Shown here one piece after another: positions 38,751 to 46,256 of a stretch of 64,000 nt of DNA. Origin of the DNA: Rehaibacterium terrae (GTDB lineage: Bacteria; Pseudomonadota; Gammaproteobacteria; Xanthomonadales; Xanthomonadaceae). The notes under the pieces are model-generated. The model was not told where the DNA came from and searched no databases. It saw nothing but the letters and a program-made list of their open reading frames with translations. The stretch covers positions 62,001 to 126,000 of the forward strand of contig NZ_JACHHX010000005.1 in NCBI RefSeq assembly GCF_014202935.1, read 5' to 3'. Positions within the stretch are counted from its first letter, which is position 1. Every line of letters starts with the position of its first letter. Both the position numbers and the translations under genes were made by a program.

Positions 38751-39652
38751 CGGTGGACTCCCGGGATGGATGCGGGGGGAACGCGGCGGGTGAGGAAATC
38801 GAGAATGGTATCGGTGAAAGTGTCGTTGTCGTCGCCGGCGACCATGTGCGTGGCGCGCGGCAGACGGACATGTTCGGCATGCGGGACATGATCGAGGAAT
38901 TCCCCGGCCGTGGCCTCGGAAACCAGGTCGCTGCGTCCGCCGCTGACCAGCAGCACCGGCGCGGCGATGTTCTGCACCGCCTCCAGCAGTGCGCTCTGAT
39001 AGCGTCCGCTGTCGCGGGCGAACTCGTCGAGCAGGCGCGGATCCCAGTGCCAGCGCCAGCGGCCGTCGACGCCTTCGCGCAGCAGCGCGCGCAGTTGCTG
39101 CGGCGGTTTGCGCTCACGGCGGTGCGGCAGGTGGGCGGCGATCGCGTCCGCCGCATGCTCCAGCGAATCGAAGCCGTCCGGATGGGCACTCATGAAGCCG
39201 AGGATGCGCTCCAGCCCGGCGTTTTCCCAGCGCGGGGTGATGTCCACCAGCACCAGCGCCGCGAAGCGCGGCTGCAGCGACTCGGCCCACAGGCCGATCA
39301 GTCCGCCCATCGAGGCGCCGACCAGCACGGGGCGCTCGCCGGCCGCGGCGCTCACCGCGCCGAGATCGGCGAGGAACTGCTCGCCGTCATAGCGCCGGTC
39401 GATCGGGTTGCGACCGCTGTCGCCGTGACCGCGGGCGTCATAGGCGAGGCCGGTGTAGCCCGCGGCGCCCAGCCGTCGCGCCGTTCGTGACCAGGCCAGG
39501 CGTGTCTGGCCGAAGCCGTGGGCGAACACGACCCGGCCGCCCGCGCCCGTGCCGTAACGGCTGCAGGCGAGCGGCAGGCCATCGCCGCCGGGCAGGATGA
39601 AATCCCCTGCCGCCAGGGTGTCGGGGGCTGAATCGCGGACGCAATCGACCAT
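38747..39652 (-). CDS. alpha/beta-hydrolase of the fatty-acid operon
   Basis: 301 residues. The fold markers are FAHGFGQTRLAW (oxyanion hole), GLAYDARGHGDSGRNP, the nucleophile elbow VGASMGGLIGLWA (Ser about 122), APVLLVSGGRSDLVSEA with the Asp, and ATHMVAGDDND with the His. Possibly an esterase or thioesterase that releases fatty acids. The start MVDCVRDS at 39652 is chosen; an upstream ATG at 39721 would place the repeated TGCGTATGG sites inside the gene. It heads the four-gene operon and overlaps fadE. Confidence 0.85.
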   Translation of the reverse strand: MVDCVRDSAPDTLAAGDFILPGGDGLPLACSRYGTGAGGRVVFAHGFGQTRLAWSRTARRLGAAGYTGLAYDARGHGDSGRNPIDRRYDGEQFLADLGAVSAAAGERPVLVGASMGGLIGLWAESLQPRFAALVLVDITPRWENAGLERILGFMSAHPDGFDSLEHAADAIAAHLPHRRERKPPQQLRALLREGVDGRWRWHWDPRLLDEFARDSGRYQSALLEAVQNIAAPVLLVSGGRSDLVSEATAGEFLDHVPHAEHVRLPRATHMVAGDDNDTFTDTILDFLTRRVPPASIPGVHR

Positions 39653-39716
39653 ACGCACAAGTATTGTCGTGCGCGCGGGCGCTGTCAATTCGCCTGCGTA
39701 TGGTGCCTGCGTATGG
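39649..39716. promoter_or_regulatory. candidate TetR operator repeats
   Basis: The 151-base gap between the divergent hydrolase and TetR genes holds TGCGTATGG twice as direct repeats 13 bases apart (39695-39703 and 39708-39716) and its reverse complement CCATACGCA at 39649-39657, next to the hydrolase start. Such a set would suit autoregulation and control of the fatty-acid operon by the TetR protein. Inferred from arrangement. Confidence 0.5.
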
Positions 39717-39803
39717 TGCATCCATTTGACTGGAAAGGGATTTCAAACGCCCGCTGGAATTTCTCCACTTTCCGTCCGATGACGCTGCGGTTAAACTCCC
39801 GTC

Positions 39804-40391
39804 ATGACCGCACCCGCGCGCAAGCTCGACCGCCCCTCCCGCCTGAGCGCGGACGACTGGGCGCAGGCCGCACTCGACCTGGTTGCCGAGCAGGGCGTGG
39901 CCGCCGTCGCGGTCGAGCCGCTGGCGCGTCGCCTGGGCGTTACCAAGGGCAGCTTCTACTGGCATTTCCCCTCGCGCGACGCGCTGCTGCACGCCGCACT
40001 GGAGCGCTGGGAGGCGTTCGAGCAGGAGGCCGTGTTCGGCAAGCTCGAGGCCGTCTCCGATCCGCGCGAGCGGCTGCGTGCGCTGTTCCGGCTGGTCGCC
40101 CACGAGGTCAAGCCGCACGTCATCTATTCCGAGCTGCTCAAGGCGCTCGACCATCCGGTGGTCAAGCCGGTGATGGAGCGCGTCTCCAAGCGCCGGCTCG
40201 ACTACCTCGCCGCCAGCTTCCGCCAGGCCGGCCTGAGCCGTACCGATGCGCAACATCGCGCGCGTCTGACCTATGCCGCCTACGTCGGCTTCCTCCAGCT
40301 CTCGTTGCAGTTGCAGCAGCCGCGCCTGCACCACGACGAGTTCGAGGCCTATGTCGAGCACGTGATGGCGACGCTGATCCCCGGGGGATGA
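39804..40391 (+). CDS. TetR-family transcriptional regulator
   Basis: 195 residues. The N-terminal helix-turn-helix is seen in [51 protein letters not shown] (end residues about 20-70; TKGSFYWHF is the TetR signature). The C-terminal ligand domain starts with REECRL-type helices (DPRERLRALFRLVAHEV) and is otherwise variable. It is divergent from the hydrolase-fadE operon, so an acyl-CoA or fatty-acid ligand is likely. TAAACT (39792-39797) lies 6 bases before the ATG, so the message may be leaderless. Confidence 0.93.
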   Translation: MTAPARKLDRPSRLSADDWAQAALDLVAEQGVAAVAVEPLARRLGVTKGSFYWHFPSRDALLHAALERWEAFEQEAVFGKLEAVSDPRERLRALFRLVAHEVKPHVIYSELLKALDHPVVKPVMERVSKRRLDYLAASFRQAGLSRTDAQHRARLTYAAYVGFLQLSLQLQQPRLHHDEFEAYVEHVMATLIPGG

Positions 40392-40465
40392 GCGCGCTGC
40401 GTCGCCGGTCCGGCACCCATCCTTTCCATTCCAGATCGAGGCCGTGGGCCCGGGAGTCCTGCTGC

Positions 40466-42214
40466 ATGTCCAGTTCGCTAGCCGCCCTGAACCGATGGGT
40501 CGATGAGGTCGCCCGCCTGACCCGGCCGGCCAGTATCCATTGGTGCGACGGCTCCGAGGCCGAGCACGCCATGCTGGTCGAGCGCATGCTCGCCGGCGGC
40601 GACCTGCTGCCGCTCAACCCCGACACCCACCCGCGCTGCTACCTGCACCGTTCGCACCCCAGCGACGTGGCGCGCGTCGAGCATCTGACCTTCGTCTGCA
40701 CGCGCGAACGCGAGGACGCCGGCCCGAACAACCACTGGATGGCGCCGGCCGAGGCGCACGCGAAGATCGACGGCCTGTTCGCCGGCTGCATGCAGGGCCG
40801 CACGATGTACGTGATCCCGTACTGCATGGGTCCGATCGATTCGCCGCTCTCCCGCTGCGGCGTCGAGATCACCGACAGCCCGTACGTGGTCGCCAACATG
40901 CGCATCATGACCCGCATGGGCGCAGCGGCGCAGGCGCGCATCGAGCGCGAGGGAACCTTCGTGAAGGGGCTGCACTCGATCGGCGAGCTCGACCCCGAGC
41001 GCCGCTTCATCATGCACTTCCCCGAGGAGCTGACGATCAAGTCCTACGGCTCCGGCTACGGCGGCAACGCCCTGCTCGGCAAGAAGTGCCACGCGCTGCG
41101 CATCGCCAGCTGGCAGGCGCGCCAGGAAGGCTGGTTGGCCGAGCACATGCTGATCGTGGGCATCGAAAATCCGGAAGGGCAGACGCACTACCTCGCCGCC
41201 GCCTTCCCCAGCGCCTGCGGCAAGACCAACCTCGCCATGCTGATCCCGCCCGAGGGCTACCGGAAGGACGGATGGAAGGTGTGGACCGTCGGCGACGACA
41301 TCTGCTGGATGCAGCCCGGTCCCGACGGCCGGCTGTGGGCGATCAACCCCGAGGCCGGCTTCTTCGGTGTCGCCCCCGGCACCAGCGCCGCCACCAATCC
41401 CAATGCGATGGCGATGCTCGATCGCGACGCCATCTTCACCAACGTCGGCCTCACCGCCGACAACCGGCCGTGGTGGGAGGGCCTGCCCGGCACCCCGGCC
41501 AAGGACTGGCAGGGCCGCGATTACGACCCGGCCAACGGGCCGGCGGCGCATCCGAACGCGCGCTTCACGGTCAGTGCCAGACAGTGCCCGAGCTGGTCGC
41601 CCAGGGCCGAGGATCCGCAGGGCGTGCCGATCAGCGCGATCGTGTTCGGCGGCCGCCGCGCCTCGCTGGTGCCGCTGGTGTTCCAGGCGCGCGACTGGAC
41701 CCACGGCGTGCTGGTCGGCGCGGCGATGGGCTCGGAAACCACCGCCGCCGCCACCGGCGCGGTCGGCGTGCTGCGCCGCGACTCGATGGCGATGAAGCCG
41801 TTCTGCGGCTACAACTTCGCCGACTACTTCGCCCACTGGCTGAGCTTCGACCGGCCCGGCGCGAAGCTGCCGAAGATCTTCCATGTCAACTGGTTCCGCA
41901 AGGGCGCCGATGGCAAGTTCCTGTGGCCCGGCTTCGGCGACAACCTGCGCGTGCTGGAGTGGATGATCCGGCGCGTCGGCGGCCAGGCCGGGGCGGTGGA
42001 GACGCCGATCGGCTACCTGCCGCGGCCGCAGGATCTCAACACCGACGGCCTCGACCTCGCGCCCGCCGCGTTGGCCGAGCTGCTCTCGCTGGATCGTGAG
42101 GGCTGGTGCGAGGAGATCGAGTCGATCGGCGAATACCTGGAGAGCTTCGGCGCGCGCATGCCCGCCGCACTCAAGGCCGAGCAGTCGCGCATCGCCAGGG
42201 CGCTGGCGGGCTGA
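40466..42214 (+). CDS. pckG: phosphoenolpyruvate carboxykinase (GTP)
   Basis: Gluconeogenic enzyme: oxaloacetate + GTP to PEP + GDP + CO2. 582 residues, normal for the GTP-dependent class. Substrate and nucleotide motifs: [48 protein letters not shown], the P-loop [15 protein letters not shown] (about residues 245-259), [11 protein letters not shown], and [26 protein letters not shown] and [18 protein letters not shown] follow. The frame is open far upstream (to 39713) but that portion is antisense or out-of-frame to tetR; the ATG at 40466 fits the family. The C-terminus [15 protein letters not shown] has a divergent duplicate 240 bases downstream. Confidence 0.96.
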   Translation: MSSSLAALNRWVDEVARLTRPASIHWCDGSEAEHAMLVERMLAGGDLLPLNPDTHPRCYLHRSHPSDVARVEHLTFVCTREREDAGPNNHWMAPAEAHAKIDGLFAGCMQGRTMYVIPYCMGPIDSPLSRCGVEITDSPYVVANMRIMTRMGAAAQARIEREGTFVKGLHSIGELDPERRFIMHFPEELTIKSYGSGYGGNALLGKKCHALRIASWQARQEGWLAEHMLIVGIENPEGQTHYLAAAFPSACGKTNLAMLIPPEGYRKDGWKVWTVGDDICWMQPGPDGRLWAINPEAGFFGVAPGTSAATNPNAMAMLDRDAIFTNVGLTADNRPWWEGLPGTPAKDWQGRDYDPANGPAAHPNARFTVSARQCPSWSPRAEDPQGVPISAIVFGGRRASLVPLVFQARDWTHGVLVGAAMGSETTAAATGAVGVLRRDSMAMKPFCGYNFADYFAHWLSFDRPGAKLPKIFHVNWFRKGADGKFLWPGFGDNLRVLEWMIRRVGGQAGAVETPIGYLPRPQDLNTDGLDLAPAALAELLSLDREGWCEEIESIGEYLESFGARMPAALKAEQSRIARALAG

Positions 42215-42242
42215 GGGCGGCCCGCGCGCCCCGCCTGCACGC

Positions 42243-42267
42243 AAGGGGCCGGTCATGCCGGCCCCTT
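42243..42267 (+). terminator. intrinsic terminator of pckG
   Basis: AAGGGGCCGG pairs with CCGGCCCCTT around TCATG, 28 bases after the pckG stop. The T-run is short (TT), so efficiency is uncertain. Confidence 0.7.
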
Positions 42268-42282
42268 CACATCGCGCGGGCC

Positions 42283-42412
42283 GATAATCCCGCCCGATGA
42301 AGGCTTTCCACTGCCACCATTTCGTGCTGCCGTTGCCGGCGGGCCATCGCTTTCCGATGGCCAAGTACCGGCGGCTGTACGAGCGCGTGGCCGCCGACCG
42401 CGCAGGCCGGGC
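42283..42412 (+). pseudogene. 5' fragment of the histone-deacetylase-like gene with its promoter
   Basis: The first 115 bases (42283-42397) repeat the promoter and 5' end of the complete gene at 49700-49814 with about 5 mismatches. Start ATG at 42297; the fragment encodes MKAFHCHHFVLPLPAGHRFP and continues MAKYRRLYERVAAD before similarity fades near 42398-42412. The GATAAT box 8 bases before the ATG is retained. It is a left-over of the recombination that separated pckG from the deacetylase gene; no functional protein is expected. Confidence 0.88.
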
Positions 42413-42451
42413 CGGGCCAGGCGATGGCCTCGATCCGGGAATGCCCTGAAA

Positions 42452-42523
42452 GAAAGCTTCGGCGCCCGCCTGCCCCCGGCGCTTCGGGACGAGCAGGCGA
42501 GCATCTCCCGCGACCTGGGCTGA
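42452..42523 (+). pseudogene. 3' fragment of a second, divergent pckG
   Basis: The last 23 codons and stop of a GTP-type PEP carboxykinase: it reads ESFGARLPPALRDEQ then ASISRDLG and stop, against [15 protein letters not shown] then SRIARALAG and stop in the complete gene upstream. About two thirds of the residues agree, too few for a recent duplication. Together with the hda fragment just before it, it shows that the sequence to the right came next to another pckG copy in its earlier context. Confidence 0.8.
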
Positions 42524-42688
42524 ACCGCATGTCCGGGTGGAGCCCGCCCACGGCCTGCAGCGGCTCCGGCATGCGGTCGCTCGTGGGCCGTGGCGTGTCC
42601 CTGTTTGCGGTCCTCCTGCGGAACGCAGGCGCCTGCCGATTCCCGGTACGCCGCCTGCGAAGGCGGCAGCCGGTCGTGGATCGGCCGC

Positions 42689-42708
42689 ACCATACTAGCC
42701 AGTATGGT
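42689..42708. promoter_or_regulatory. perfect 8+8 palindrome upstream of the TonB receptor
   Basis: ACCATACT (42689-42696) and AGTATGGT (42701-42708) are separated by AGCC. It lies about 120 bases before the receptor ATG, where an operator would be expected, and overlaps no gene. The candidate binding protein is not in the window; TetR, GntR and LacI sites have this form. Confidence 0.55.
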
Positions 42709-42829
42709 GAGGGTTTCCCACGGCGTGAAATTTGCGTTATCCTCGCTCGGCCGAGGTTGCCCGATCTACCGGAAATCCGGCTTCTTCCGAACTTCCAAAC
42801 GAGTCATTCCGACGTTGGAGAGAGACAAG

Positions 42830-45502
42830 ATGACAAACATCAAGCAGCTGCCCAGCGCGATCCGCCTTGCGTTGCTGGCCGGCGCCGCGTCTGCCGCCGC
42901 GATGGGGGCCGCCGTGGCCCAGGAGCAGGCGGCCACCCTCGACCGCATCGAGGTCACCGGTTCGCGCATCAAGCGTGCCGATGTCGAGGGCGCCCTGCCC
43001 GTCACCGTGATCGACCGTCAGCAGCTCGAGCTGTCGGGCGAGGTCTCGGTCGCGGATTTCCTGCGCAACACCACCTTCAACTCTTTCGGTTCCTTCCGTC
43101 CGCAGTCGGGCTCGTCGGCGCAGTCCTTCGCCGGCATCAGCCTGCGCGGCCTCGGTGAGGGCCGGACCCTGATCCTGATCGACGGCCGTCGCGCCCCGAT
43201 CGCCCCGAACGTCGGTTCGGCGCAGGATCTGAACTCGATCCCGCTGGCGGCGGTCGAGCGCATCGAGATCCTCTCCGACGGCGCTTCGGCGATCTACGGC
43301 ACCGACGCCATCGGCGGCGTGGTCAACATCATCACCCGCAAGGATTTCAGCGGTGCCGAGTTCACCGCCGGCGTCTCCAACCCGAAGCGTCCGGGCGGCG
43401 AGACCGAGCAGGGCTCGGTGATCTTCGGTGCCGCCGGCGACCGCGGCCGGATCATGGCCGGTGCCTCCTACAACACCCGTGGCATCGTCTGGCAGCGTGA
43501 CCGCGAGTGGTCGGCCGGTGGTGTGTCGACCTTCTCGAACAACTTCATGGTCGCCAACCCGGCTCCGGGCAGCCTGTACGGCTGGCTGCCGGGCGGCTTC
43601 CTGGCCAACCCGAACAACGGTTCGGTGCCGCCGGGCGGCTGCGGTGGCCCGGGCTTCTCGGTCGGTGGCTCGGGGGCTTCCACCCGCTGCTTCTACGACT
43701 TCACCTTCGTCGCCGCCGACGAGGCCGAGATCCGCAACCAGTCGCTGTTCACCCGCGCCGAGTACATGATCAACGACGACTGGTCGACCTACATGAACGC
43801 GAGCGTGAGCCGCGTCAAGTCGTTCGGTCGTTACGCGCCGGTGCCGTCCTCGCCGTGGCCGGGTGGCCAGCCGTTCATCCCGGTCGGCTCGCCGAACCAC
43901 CCGGCGGTGCGCTTCCCGAACGCCGGCTATGACCCGAACCGTCCGGTGTTCCTGCGGCACCGCTTCGCCGCCCTCGGCAATCGCGATACCTTCATCGACT
44001 CGAACGTCTACGACCTGCTGGTCGGCTTCGAGGGCCGGATCGGCGATGTCGACGTCGACTTCGGCGCGCGTCAGAGCGAGTACAAGTACATCGACCTCGG
44101 CCGCAACTACGTGGTCGGCGCGATCGCGCAGCAGTTCATCGCCGATGGCCGCTACAACATCTACGACCCGTTCGGCAATCCGCGCAGCGTCCTCAACTCG
44201 ATGATCGCGACCATCAATCGCGAGAGCACCACCAAGCTGCAGGAGGTGTACGGCAACGCCAACTTCGACCTGTTCGAGCTCAGCGGCGGCACCGCCGGCA
44301 TGGCGGTCGGCGCCGAGTACCGCAAGGAGGACTACGCCGACCTGTACGACTCGCTGTCGGAGTCCGGCCAGATCGTCGGCTCGGCGGGCAACTCGGCGGC
44401 CGGCAGCCGTGACGTCAAGGCGGCCTACTTCGAGGTGCTGTTGCCGTTCCTGAGCAACCTCGAGGTGTCCCTGGCCGGCCGTTACGACAAGTACAGCGAC
44501 TACGGCAGCGACACCTCGCCGAAGGTCTCGGTGCGCTGGCAGCCGCTGGAGGCGCTGACTGTCCGTGCTTCCTACGGCCAGGGCTTCCGTGCCCCGTCGC
44601 TGGACATCCTGGCCGCGCAGCCCTCGTTCTCGGCCGCCACGATCACGCATGCCCCGACCTGCTTGGCCTTCGGCCAGCCGCCGACCTGCTCGACCCAGGT
44701 CACGACCTACCAGATCGCCAACCCGAACCTGGAGTCCGAGCAGTCCGAGCAGTACTCGATGGGCTTTGCCTGGGATGCCACCGACTGGCTCAACCTGACC
44801 CTCGACTACTACAACATCAAGGTCGAGGACCGCGTCGCCTTCATCGGCATCGGCACCATCGTCAGCTGCCTGGAGGGCACCGGCACCAACTGCCCGTCGG
44901 GCCTGAGCAGGTTCCCGACCGGCACCGCGGTGCCGAACCCGGCCCTGGGCCTGGGCGTCGAGTTCGGCCCGCAGGGCGAGATCATCGTCGGCCAGACCGG
45001 CTACGCCAACCTCGGCACCATCGAGACCAACGGTCTGGACCTGAACCTGCGCACCAACTTCGACTTCGGCAACTGGGGCGCGCTGCGCAACCAGTTCCAG
45101 GTCAGCCATGTGCGCAGCTACAAGGTCGATGGTGAGGATCAGATCGGTCGCGAGGGTCTGCCGAAAAACCGCGCCACCCTGGCCAACCAGTGGACCATCG
45201 GCGACTTCACCTTCGCCTGGAACCTCAACTACGTCCATGGTCAGCTGTCGGTGGCCGGCCGTCGTGCCCAGCTGGGCCTGAACGACTACGGCTACTCGCA
45301 CCGTCTGCCGTCGTGGACCACCCACGACCTGCAGGCGACCTGGAGCGCGCCGTGGAACGGCCGCATCACCCTTGGCGTGCAGAACGTCGCCGACAAGGAC
45401 CCGGTGCAGGATCCGTTCGACCCGACCGGCCGCGGCTTCCGCTTCGCCCTGTACGACGGCTACGGCCGCGTGCCGTACATCCGCTACACCCAGAGCTTCT
45501 AA
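42830..45502 (+). CDS. TonB-dependent receptor, large (890 aa)
   Basis: Outer-membrane receptor, 890 residues, longer than siderophore receptors. Signal region IRLALLAGAASAAAMGAAVAQ, then ATLDRIEVTGSRIKRADVEG, the plug (VIDRQQLELSGEVSVADFLRN, LRGLGEGRTLILIDGRRAP, VERIEILSDGASAIYGTDAIGGVVNIITRKDFSG in adjoining parts), barrel with YGQGFRAPSLDIL and a terminal aromatic strand VPYIRYTQSF. A strong GGAGAGAGA ribosome site precedes the ATG. Its codons (GGT, CGT, AAC, TCG) suggest high expression compared with its neighbours. This type of receptor is common in Lysobacterales and takes up oligopeptides, sugars or other nutrients. No Fur box is seen upstream, but a perfect palindrome is. It opens the island that ends at the deacetylase gene. 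Confidence 0.94.
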   Translation: MTNIKQLPSAIRLALLAGAASAAAMGAAVAQEQAATLDRIEVTGSRIKRADVEGALPVTVIDRQQLELSGEVSVADFLRNTTFNSFGSFRPQSGSSAQSFAGISLRGLGEGRTLILIDGRRAPIAPNVGSAQDLNSIPLAAVERIEILSDGASAIYGTDAIGGVVNIITRKDFSGAEFTAGVSNPKRPGGETEQGSVIFGAAGDRGRIMAGASYNTRGIVWQRDREWSAGGVSTFSNNFMVANPAPGSLYGWLPGGFLANPNNGSVPPGGCGGPGFSVGGSGASTRCFYDFTFVAADEAEIRNQSLFTRAEYMINDDWSTYMNASVSRVKSFGRYAPVPSSPWPGGQPFIPVGSPNHPAVRFPNAGYDPNRPVFLRHRFAALGNRDTFIDSNVYDLLVGFEGRIGDVDVDFGARQSEYKYIDLGRNYVVGAIAQQFIADGRYNIYDPFGNPRSVLNSMIATINRESTTKLQEVYGNANFDLFELSGGTAGMAVGAEYRKEDYADLYDSLSESGQIVGSAGNSAAGSRDVKAAYFEVLLPFLSNLEVSLAGRYDKYSDYGSDTSPKVSVRWQPLEALTVRASYGQGFRAPSLDILAAQPSFSAATITHAPTCLAFGQPPTCSTQVTTYQIANPNLESEQSEQYSMGFAWDATDWLNLTLDYYNIKVEDRVAFIGIGTIVSCLEGTGTNCPSGLSRFPTGTAVPNPALGLGVEFGPQGEIIVGQTGYANLGTIETNGLDLNLRTNFDFGNWGALRNQFQVSHVRSYKVDGEDQIGREGLPKNRATLANQWTIGDFTFAWNLNYVHGQLSVAGRRAQLGLNDYGYSHRLPSWTTHDLQATWSAPWNGRITLGVQNVADKDPVQDPFDPTGRGFRFALYDGYGRVPYIRYTQSF

Positions 45503-45525
45503 GGCTCGCGGTCAGGCGGTTTTGC

Positions 45526-45555
45526 GAGGGGCCCTCCGGGGCCCCTCCTTTTTGG
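45526..45555 (+). terminator. intrinsic terminator of the TonB receptor gene
   Basis: GAGGGGCCC pairs with GGGCCCCTC around TCCG, followed by CTTTTT, 23 bases after the stop. Confidence 0.93.
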
Positions 45556-45571
45556 TGCGCCCGGCACGGGC

Positions 45572-45808
45572 GCACTCTTGGAGGTGCAAGTCCTCCCGCG
45601 AGCTGGCCACAGCGAGCGAAGCGAAGCGCAACTGCGGTTGCGGATCAACGAGAGCAAGAGTGCGGTGGCCAGCGTGCTCGAGCGGTCGTTCCTGGGCTAT
45701 GCCTTTGGGCGCCTGCCGAACGCTGGGGTGAAGCGGAAGGTGGCACCGAAGGCGCTGGAGCGATTGAAGGATCGCCTCCGGCAACTGACACGTCGCGCCC
45801 TTGGGTGA
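45572..45808 (+). pseudogene. group II intron remnant with reverse-transcriptase/maturase fragment
   Basis: In-frame codons from about 45640 to 45808 encode LRINESKSAVASVLERSFLG, then YAFGRLPNAG and VAPKALERLKDRLRQLTRR, the wording of the thumb-to-maturase (domain X) junction of group II intron reverse transcriptases. No YADD catalytic core, no endonuclease domain and no rest of the intron are left. The bases before it (GGAGGTGCAAGTCCTCC, about 45580) resemble the hairpin near the 5' end of such introns, implying an internal deletion that joined the two ends. Not functional. Confidence 0.75.
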
Positions 45809-45846
45809 ACCGCTCCCGATTTCCTGGACACGCCTGAGGGCGTAAT
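45804..45846. mobile_element. possible IS3-type terminal repeat
   Basis: TGAACCGCTCCCGATTTCCT then GGACACG begins at the intron fragment's stop. It resembles the terminal inverted repeats of IS3-family elements (TGAACCG...). No complete element or matching second end was found in the window. Tentative. Confidence 0.3.
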
Positions 45847-46256
45847 TCACGCCGCCATGCGCTGCACCGCGGCGTGGTGATCCCGGCGCACCTGTGCCGG
45901 GCTGCGGTGGCCGTGCCGGCTCACCATCCAGTGCTCGTCGTATACCTTCTGCCACCACCAGGATGAGGACGCGAGCATCCGCAGCCGGTAGGTCCCTCGC
46001 AAAGCGTCGCGGTGCCCGCAAGCCAGGGGTGGCTTGCTCGAGATCGAGCACGCAAGTGCCTGATCAGCGCAGGCGAGTCCGGACATGCGCGGCGTTCCCG
46101 ACTCGCCCCCCCTGGAAGGTAGTTCTTCGAGGTTCCCCGGCGTGAGAATCCGCATCACGCTGGCCTTCAACGCCCGCTTCAAGCTGGAGGGGGCGCAGCC
46201 GGCGAAGATTCCGATCGGCTGAAGGCGGCCAATGGCACCGGCGACCTGCGACCGGG
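45847..46256 (-). pseudogene. decayed sequence, possibly a transposase tail
   Basis: An open minus-strand reading ends at 45847 with YDEHWMVSRHGHRSPAQ followed by VRRDHHAAVQRMAA; just beyond its stop is the possible IS end. I do not recognise the family, the stretch has no start or core domain, and its upper part runs into the sulfotransferase gene in another frame. It fills the 450-base gap between the intron remnant and the sulfotransferase, most likely as IS debris. Confidence 0.3.

Noticed and set aside
39713-40465. N-terminal extension of pckG upstream of 40466
   Set aside because: It reads through tetR in another frame as Arg/Pro/Ala-rich sequence; the PEP carboxykinase fold begins at 40466.
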